Part shown: positions 1-4,522 of the stretch, in pieces | How positions within the stretch are numbered: the stretch's first letter is position 1 | Layout: each line of letters opens with the position of its first letter | Origin: an uncultured Rickettsiales bacterium | GTDB taxonomy: Bacteria > Pseudomonadota > Alphaproteobacteria > Rickettsiales > UBA1997 | Length of the DNA stretch: 7,180 nucleotides | Direction of reading: 5' to 3' | Assembly (NCBI GenBank): GCA_951800555.1 | Contig: CATOJU010000042.1 | Coordinates: 1-7,180, forward strand | The notes under the pieces: generated by a model | What the model was told of the DNA's origin: nothing | Database searches by the model: none | The model's input: only the letters and a program-made list of their open reading frames with translations | Made by a program: the position numbers and the translations under genes

Positions 1-1
1 A

Positions 2-2425
2 GATAGAGCTGATGAATTAAAATTTTTAAATTTATGTATAGATGGTGAAAGTACAGAAGAATCAAATATATATGATTTTAAATTCAATCTAGAAAATTTA
101 GTAAAACAATTAGAAGAAAATCAAAATAAAAAAGAAGAAATTTTATCAATTTTAGTAAAAGGTTTCAAGTTGGCACATAATTGTGAAAACCCTGAAATGA
201 TTAAGATATTTTTAGAAAATGATAAAATAAAATATTTATTTTTTGAAGATAAAAAATATTTAATTAGTTTTTTTAGTGATATTTGTAGAAAAAATTATGT
301 AGATATATTGTCGATAATTTTAAATGATGAAAAAATATTAAATAATATAATAGTTTACGATGAAAAGGATTCTGAAAAAAAAATAGCTGTTATTATTAAC
401 CAAACATGTAGTAATAATAATGCTGAAATACTTAAAATGCTATTTAGTAATGAAACTTTTTTAAAAAAAATAGTATTCAATGAAAAAAATACTATGTTAA
501 TTCTCATAAGGGATCTTACATGTTATAAATCTGGATTTTTAGAAACTACAGAAGCATATATTGAAAATGATAAAATTAGAAAAAAAATGATTGAAAATCA
601 TTATATAATTCCTCATTTAAGATCAGCTATAGAAGGAGGAAATTTGAATATTGTAAAATTAATGTTAGGCTATAATGATGTAAAAGAATTCGTAAAAAAA
701 TATAATAACTTATTATTAAATTTCAAAGAAGCTATTTTAAAAAATAATTTTAATAAAATTAAGGAATTATTAAATAATTACGAGTTAATAAAAGAAATAA
801 AAAAATTCACGTTACCAGATAATATTAGAAATAATATAAATGAATTATTAGAATTAGAAGATAATAAAAATCTAGATTCTAATAAAAAAATAAATTTAAA
901 AAATCAAAAAATAGATAACATTACACAAATTTTGAAAAATAATGAAGAAAAAGAAAAAGAATATATAATAGATAAAATAGGAAATGATTTATTCTCAAAA
1001 ATTTTTATAGAAGCAGTTATGCAGGAAGATTCTGAATTAATAGATATGTTACTTAACGACGAAAAATTAGACGAATATTTTGAAGAAATTTTTGCTATGT
1101 CCAATTTAGAGGTTATTGAATCATTAATTAAGAATAATTTTAAATTTAGGAAAAAAACTGTTGTAGATTTTACTCATATTAAAAATAAAGATGCAGACTT
1201 TACTTATATTAAAAATAAAGATGATTTTAATAAAATTAAAGCTAACTTTAAAGCAATATGTAAAAAATATGCGATAGAATATGATGAAAATTCCTTATTT
1301 ATTGAAGATGATACAATATTTCTAAAAAAATACATTATAGATTTAGAAAAAATAAACGAAAAAATTACTGAACTTAACACTGAAATAAAAAAGAGAGATG
1401 AAATATTAAAAACTGCAAAAACATTAATAGAAGAATGTAAACCAACAGAAGAAGAAAAAGAAAATTCTATTAGTGAAAAAATAGCTAATATTAATAATGA
1501 AATTAAAAAAATAAAGAATTTAAATAATACTTGCAAAAAGAAAGTGAATATTATTGAAGATAAACAATTACGTAATTTATGTTTACCAGCTATAAAATAT
1601 TCAAATAATGAAATTTTTTCTAAAGAAGGATTTGGCGGAAATAATATATTTTATAAAAAAAATGTTAGAATACAATTTAATAAAGATGGATTTTTGCGAC
1701 AAGTAGCAGAGAATAATCCTAATATTAATAGATCTATATTAAACATTTTGAAAAATTCTTTAATAATAGAACATGGTAACAGTTGGAATGATTCATATAA
1801 AATAGAGTTAGATACTGTTCTTATGTTATTTAAAAAAGATCCCGCTACTGCTTTTAAAATGTTAGTTAACTTGGAAAGTAATAGTATTATAACAATAAAG
1901 AAAAAAAATAGATTTTTATTAGCAAAAAAATTAAATAAAAATGAAAAAGATGGGTTACAAAGTGCTTTTAAGGAAGTTGTAAAAGTTAGGCAAGAAATAT
2001 CCAATATTATTGATTATAAAAAAACAATATTAGATAGTGAATTTATCAATGAAGAAACAAAAAATGTAGTCGAAAAAATTACTAACCTTGGTATTAAAAT
2101 TATAAAATATAATAAAAAAAATATAGTTGGAAATAAAAAATCTAATGTTAATGAGAATAATGATATAGGGCAAAAAAATATTAATATAAAGCAAGAAATT
2201 ATTGATAATATAACAAAAACTTTATCTTCTATAAAAGAAAATGAAGAAATCATAAAAGAAAATGAAGATAAATTTAAAATAATTGTAGAAGCTATTAATA
2301 ATAGTATTAAATATATTGATAATAATAATATTTCTAATGAGAGTATGATTGCTATACTAAATAATTGTATAATTAATATAGACAACTTTAACAAGGAATT
2401 TAATAAAAATCAGCAAGTTATATAA
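2..2425 (+). CDS. Large ankyrin-like, coiled-coil-rich protein (5'-truncated by window edge)
   Basis: The frame is open without a stop from base 2 to the TAA at 2423-2425 (807 visible codons), so the gene enters from the left and its start is outside the window. A TTG at 170-172 is an ordinary internal Leu codon with no ribosome-binding site. About eight degenerate helix-turn-helix units resembling ankyrin repeats occur at visible residues 58-76, 95-112, 136-153, 174-192, 209-227, 244-262, 338-356 and 365-382. The best is AIEGGNLNIVKLMLGYNDV; several end in a recurring NDEKI/NDKI turn. Residues about 448-518 are a charged coiled coil. The C-terminal 290 residues match no family I recognise and end in Asn/Lys/Ile/Glu-rich helices. 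No membrane segment is evident. Ankyrin proteins of intracellular bacteria often bind host proteins, so a secreted effector is plausible but inferred. A 30-bp tandem repeat lies at 1166-1225. The ankyrin call is moderate because the units are poor and unevenly spaced. Confidence 0.5.
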   Translation, partial: DRADELKFLNLCIDGESTEESNIYDFKFNLENLVKQLEENQNKKEEILSILVKGFKLAHNCENPEMIKIFLENDKIKYLFFEDKKYLISFFSDICRKNYVDILSIILNDEKILNNIIVYDEKDSEKKIAVIINQTCSNNNAEILKMLFSNETFLKKIVFNEKNTMLILIRDLTCYKSGFLETTEAYIENDKIRKKMIENHYIIPHLRSAIEGGNLNIVKLMLGYNDVKEFVKKYNNLLLNFKEAILKNNFNKIKELLNNYELIKEIKKFTLPDNIRNNINELLELEDNKNLDSNKKINLKNQKIDNITQILKNNEEKEKEYIIDKIGNDLFSKIFIEAVMQEDSELIDMLLNDEKLDEYFEEIFAMSNLEVIESLIKNNFKFRKKTVVDFTHIKNKDADFTYIKNKDDFNKIKANFKAICKKYAIEYDENSLFIEDDTIFLKKYIIDLEKINEKITELNTEIKKRDEILKTAKTLIEECKPTEEEKENSISEKIANINNEIKKIKNLNNTCKKKVNIIEDKQLRNLCLPAIKYSNNEIFSKEGFGGNNIFYKKNVRIQFNKDGFLRQVAENNPNINRSILNILKNSLIIEHGNSWNDSYKIELDTVLMLFKKDPATAFKMLVNLESNSIITIKKKNRFLLAKKLNKNEKDGLQSAFKEVVKVRQEISNIIDYKKTILDSEFINEETKNVVEKITNLGIKIIKYNKKNIVGNKKSNVNENNDIGQKNINIKQEIIDNITKTLSSIKENEEIIKENEDKFKIIVEAINNSIKYIDNNNISNESMIAILNNCIINIDNFNKEFNKNQQVI
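1166..1225 (+). repeat. 30-bp in-frame tandem duplication inside the ankyrin-like gene
   Basis: Two adjacent 30-bp units (1166-1195 and 1196-1225) differ at four positions. They encode DFTHIKNKDA and DFTYIKNKDD, so the duplication is in frame and adds ten residues. It lies just after the last ankyrin-like unit and before the coiled coil, where length change is probably tolerated. This looks like a recent slippage or small duplication event. Confidence 0.85.
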
Positions 2426-2462
2426 ATAATTAACAACCCAAACAAAAATATGTGATATTTAA

Positions 2463-2494
2463 TTAATCTAAATACAAAATTGTGTTTAGATTAA
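2463..2494 (+). terminator. Hairpin downstream of the ankyrin-like gene (probable terminator)
   Basis: A 14-bp inverted repeat pairs 2463-2476 with 2481-2494 around a 4-nt loop; the only non-Watson-Crick pair is a U·G wobble if transcribed on the plus strand (2473 with 2484). It begins 37 nt after the stop codon at 2425. It is not followed by a clean T run (the next bases are actaaatatttt), so it is a hairpin-type transcript end or stability element rather than a textbook intrinsic terminator. The wobble pair favours the plus strand. Confidence 0.45.
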
Positions 2495-2567
2495 ACTAAA
2501 TATTTTATATATTTACATTAGAGTTATTTATAAAAACTTTTCTAAATAAAAATTTTATTCAAAAGGA

Positions 2568-2616
2568 AAAATATTTAGATCTATATAAATATATTTTATA
2601 TAGATCTAAATATTTT
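2568..2616 (-). terminator. 22-bp perfect inverted repeat, probable terminator of the zapA-6S transcript
   Basis: Positions 2568-2589 and 2595-2616 are exact reverse complements (22 bp) around a 5-nt loop, with agatct near the middle of each arm. Read on the minus strand the hairpin is followed by a U-rich tract (tttttcctttt, 2571-2561), as expected for an intrinsic terminator downstream of the 6S RNA. On the plus strand the right arm ends in atatttt, so it may work in both directions between the convergent units. The stem is almost wholly A/T, which is weak per base pair but long. Confidence 0.55.
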
Positions 2617-2658
2617 GGTAATTATTTGGATATTAAATTATTTATATAATTATTCAAC

Positions 2659-2805
2659 TACCACTTAAAAGGATGGGAAGAAGTCACTAAGACCATGTAT
2701 GTAAAAGTGGCAACCACATAATGTAAGCAATTTTACAACAGAGGCAGTCCCGAATTTTTAAAAGAGTCTCTGGGATTCATACAAACCCTGTCCTTTAAAG
2801 TAGTA
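2659..2805 (-). ncRNA. ssrS: Probable 6S RNA
   Basis: 6S RNA binds the housekeeping RNA polymerase holoenzyme by mimicking an open promoter. Here a region of about 147 nt has clearly more mixed base composition than its surroundings and starts 11 nt after the zapA stop on the same strand, which is the usual proteobacterial position of ssrS. Its ends form a long closing stem: 2805-2791 pairs with 2673-2659 (15 positions, one mismatch, one G·U), continued by GGG 2788-2786 with CCC 2677-2675. Near the other end TGTAAAA (2737-2731) pairs with TTTTACA (2706-2700), enclosing GTGG-TTG-CCAC (2717-2707). The weakly paired middle fits the central bubble of 6S RNA. The G·U pair would become A-C on the plus strand, supporting the minus strand. 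The call rests on position and overall shape, not a covariance-model match, and the exact ends are approximate. Confidence 0.7.
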
Positions 2806-2816
2806 TTATTACTAGA

Positions 2817-3308
2817 TTAGTATAATAAAATTTTATTTTCAAGATTTTTTATATCATTTTTGATATCATCTGTGAAGGTATTAATTAATAATATATATTC
2901 ATTATTTTCGTTTTCTGTATTTTTTTGAATTTTATTATTAAGTTCGATTTTTTTTATTATATTAGCTATAATTAATTTTTCTTTTATTTTTTCAATTTCA
3001 TTAATTTTTTCTTCGCTAGTCATATTAATGTTCATTTTACTTTGCTGAATGTATTTACTTATAGATTTCATATATAATAATATATTATCTTCTATTTTTC
3101 CGCCAACAGCATTATTTAATTTCATTCCTGTCTCAAATAGTAAAAAAGATAATAAAACAATTTCATCAATATTACAATTAAGATTTGCTGTAATTTTATT
3201 ATATTCTTTATTTAATTCTCTTGAAATATTAAAAAACAAAGTTTTTTCATTTTCATTATTATAATTTATTTTTGTTTTTGCACTCCCTATACTAATTTCC
3301 ATTTGCAT
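2817..3308 (-). CDS. zapA: ZapA-like cell-division protein with long C-terminal extension
   Basis: ZapA is a cytoplasmic protein that cross-links FtsZ filaments and stabilises the Z ring. The first 65 residues follow the family layout: a short beta strand (MEISIGSAKTKINY), a Glu-Lys turn, then a helix (LFFNISRELNKEYNKI) and a second helix (IDEIVLLSFLLFETGMKL) corresponding to the usual 'LLVLAALMIADEL' segment. The rest is a charged, probably coiled-coil helix. At 163 residues it is longer than the roughly 100-130 usual for ZapA. ATG at 3308 is preceded by a strong Shine-Dalgarno (AAGAGGTGG, 3323-3315) with 6-nt spacing; a second ATG at 3302 is possible. The start is one base after the TAA of the upstream coiled-coil gene, so the two are probably translationally coupled. 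The downstream probable 6S RNA independently supports the call. Sequence divergence keeps confidence below certain. Confidence 0.75.
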   Translation of the reverse strand: MQMEISIGSAKTKINYNNENEKTLFFNISRELNKEYNKITANLNCNIDEIVLLSFLLFETGMKLNNAVGGKIEDNILLYMKSISKYIQQSKMNINMTSEEKINEIEKIKEKLIIANIIKKIELNNKIQKNTENENNEYILLINTFTDDIKNDIKNLENKILLY

Positions 3309-3309
3309 T

Positions 3310-3723
3310 TTATTCCACCTCTTGAATTATATCGTTATAATTATCTAAAATTTCTAGAAAATAGTTTTTTAAATCGGATATTTTTTCACTTTTACTTTTC
3401 ATTTCTTTTGTTAATGTCTCTATTGTATTTAATTGTGATCTATTTAAACTTAATAAATTTAAATTTTTTTCATCTAAAATATTTATTTTATTTTTTAAAT
3501 TTTTATTCTCTTTTGTAAATAATTCAATATTATCTTTTAAATTTTTATTTTCATCTTTCAGTTCGTTTATTGTTGAAAAATAACTTTTATTTATTTTTTC
3601 TTTCTCTTCTAATTCCATAGCTATAATTTTAAACGCCGTCATATCTTTTGTATCTAATTTATTTTCCACATTACTTAATTTTTCTTTATATTTTATTTTT
3701 ATTTTTCGTAATATATAATTCAT
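3310..3723 (-). CDS. Coiled-coil protein upstream of zapA, short tandem copy
   Basis: This 137-residue, Lys/Glu/Asn-rich, almost entirely helical protein has heptad-like Leu/Ile spacing from about residue 10 to 122, and no signal peptide or membrane segment. Residues 8-122 are a clear paralogue of residues 105-219 of the neighbouring 240-residue protein, including an identical 22-residue block (25-46 here, beginning TKDMTAFKII). It lacks the first ~100 residues of that protein but keeps a distinct tail, EILDNYNDIIQEVE. ATG at 3723 overlaps the upstream gene by 38 nt in another frame and has no visible Shine-Dalgarno; the frame is closed upstream by TAA at 3747-3745. It ends one base before zapA. 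Alphaproteobacteria such as Caulobacter carry a coiled-coil ZapA partner (ZauP) at this place, so a role with ZapA is a context-based inference. It could instead be the 3' half of a split gene. Confidence 0.7.
   Translation of the reverse strand: MNYILRKIKIKYKEKLSNVENKLDTKDMTAFKIIAMELEEKEKINKSYFSTINELKDENKNLKDNIELFTKENKNLKNKINILDEKNLNLLSLNRSQLNTIETLTKEMKSKSEKISDLKNYFLEILDNYNDIIQEVE
3315..3323 (-). promoter_or_regulatory. Strong ribosome-binding site of zapA, inside the upstream gene
   Basis: AAGAGGTGG lies 6 nt before ATG 3308 and is made of the last codons (Gln-Glu-Val-Glu) of the upstream coiled-coil gene. It is the only good Shine-Dalgarno in this minus-strand operon; neither coiled-coil gene has one. 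It fixes the zapA start and suggests coupling of zapA translation to the gene before it. Confidence 0.8.
3358..3702 (-). repeat. Tandem duplication, copy 2 (inside the 137-codon gene)
   Basis: This is the second copy of the 394-bp-period duplication and encodes residues 8-122 of the shorter coiled-coil protein. The best-kept part is 3651-3586, where the protein is identical to copy 1 and the four differing codons (acg/act, gcg/gct, gct/gca, gag/gaa) are all synonymous. Similarity ends after the shared LKNYF. Confidence 0.85.
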
Positions 3724-4408
3724 TAATACTAATTTTATAAAAATTTATTAAAAAATAATTTTTTAATTTTGATATTTTTTTATCTTTATCTTTTGCTTCT
3801 TTTGTTAAATTTTCAATTTTATTTGCTTGAGTTTTTGTTAAATTTAATAAACTTAAATTTTTATTATCTAAAACTCCTATTCTGTTTTTAAGAAATTTAT
3901 TTTCTTTTGAAAATAATTCTACATTATTTTTTAAATTTTTATTTTCATTTTTCAACTCATCTATAGTTATAAAACAATTTTTATTTATTTTTTCTTTTTC
4001 TTCTAATTCCATTGCTATAATTTTAAAAGCAGTCATATCTTTTGTATTTATTTTATTTTCATCGTTAGTTAATTTTTCATCATATTCAGTTTTTATTTGA
4101 TTAATTTTTTTATTATATTCAATTTTTACTTCATTACTTCTAATTTCTGCTTCTATAGCTTTTTTTAAAAGTTTATTATTATTTTTAAAAATATACATTT
4201 TACCTGTAGTTATTTTAAAAATATTTATTTTATTTTTTAAATTATTATCATTAATTTTTTTAGCATTTAATGTGTCAATTTCTTTTTTTAATAAAAAAAT
4301 TTGTTTATTTTTTCTATCTATTATATCTTTTACCACAGATAATAGTTTATCAAATAAGGTATTTATTTCATTTCTTTTATCAAAAAGTAAATTTTTTACA
4401 CTATCCAT
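3686..4408 (-). CDS. Coiled-coil protein, first gene of the zapA operon (long tandem copy)
   Basis: The protein has 240 residues, is helical throughout, and is rich in Lys, Asn, Glu and Ile, without membrane segments. Residues 1-60 form one amphipathic coiled-coil stretch (start MDSVKNLLFDKRNEINTLFD), and residues about 85-219 form a second that is repeated in the next gene. After LKNYF (215-219) the sequence runs into an unrelated tail, INFYKISINELYITKNKNKI. The downstream copy continues differently, so this tail looks like a frameshifted junction product. The start at 4408 is firm: an in-frame TAA lies at 4420-4418 with no start codon between. No Shine-Dalgarno is visible. Position upstream of zapA suggests a ZauP-like division partner; sequence alone does not prove it. 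Confidence 0.7.
   Translation of the reverse strand: MDSVKNLLFDKRNEINTLFDKLLSVVKDIIDRKNKQIFLLKKEIDTLNAKKINDNNLKNKINIFKITTGKMYIFKNNNKLLKKAIEAEIRSNEVKIEYNKKINQIKTEYDEKLTNDENKINTKDMTAFKIIAMELEEKEKINKNCFITIDELKNENKNLKNNVELFSKENKFLKNRIGVLDNKNLSLLNLTKTQANKIENLTKEAKDKDKKISKLKNYFLINFYKISINELYITKNKNKI
3752..4096 (-). repeat. Tandem duplication, copy 1 (inside the 240-codon gene)
   Basis: This segment encodes residues 105-219 of the longer coiled-coil protein and is repeated at 3358-3702 with an offset of 394 bp, measured from the conserved block (4045-3980 versus 3651-3586). Both DNA and protein are clearly similar. Because 394 is one more than a multiple of three, the copies lie in different frames. 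Confidence 0.85.
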
Positions 4409-4522
4409 ATTAAAAAATTATTGATTCTTGTAATATTTAATTTAAAATTAATATTAAAAATAAATGATTTTTTGATAAAATCAAGTTATTTTATTGAAAA
4501 TCTAAAGTAATAGTTTAGGAAT
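4409..4522. promoter_or_regulatory. Divergent intergenic region between the zapA operon and virB4
   Basis: The 114-bp gap between two divergently read genes must hold promoters for both unless transcription enters from farther away. It is nearly pure A/T. A 7-bp inverted repeat, TGATTTT (4465-4471) and AAAATCA (4477-4483) around a 5-nt spacer, sits in the middle and could be a small operator. It includes TTGATA (4472-4477) as a possible plus-strand -35 hexamer and, on the other strand, TTGATT (4483-4478). No convincing -10 pair can be chosen against this background. Confidence 0.4.

Noticed and set aside
170..172. TTG as the start codon of the ankyrin-like gene
   Set aside because: The same frame is open all the way back to base 2 with coherent coding sequence and no Shine-Dalgarno before 170, so the start lies outside the window.
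904..2394. Several minus-strand reading frames rich in Phe, Leu, Ile and Ser opposite the ankyrin-like gene
   Set aside because: They are the complement of Lys/Asn/Glu/Ile-rich coding sequence; the apparent membrane-protein composition is an artefact of AT-rich antisense.
2568..2616. Insertion-sequence end, attachment site or retron msr/msd
   Set aside because: There is one palindrome only, with no transposase, integrase or reverse transcriptase and no flanking direct repeats; a terminator hairpin is the simpler reading.
2641..2816. Plus-strand RNA (riboswitch, tmRNA piece, SRP RNA or RNase P RNA) at the structured locus
   Set aside because: I found none of the core motifs of these RNAs, no tRNA-like fold, and no plus-strand gene downstream for a riboswitch. 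The G·U pair and zapA linkage favour a minus-strand 6S RNA.
3049..3518. Short plus-strand frames opposite zapA and the short coiled-coil gene
   Set aside because: They have no family signal and sit opposite well-supported minus-strand genes with the zapA ribosome-binding site.
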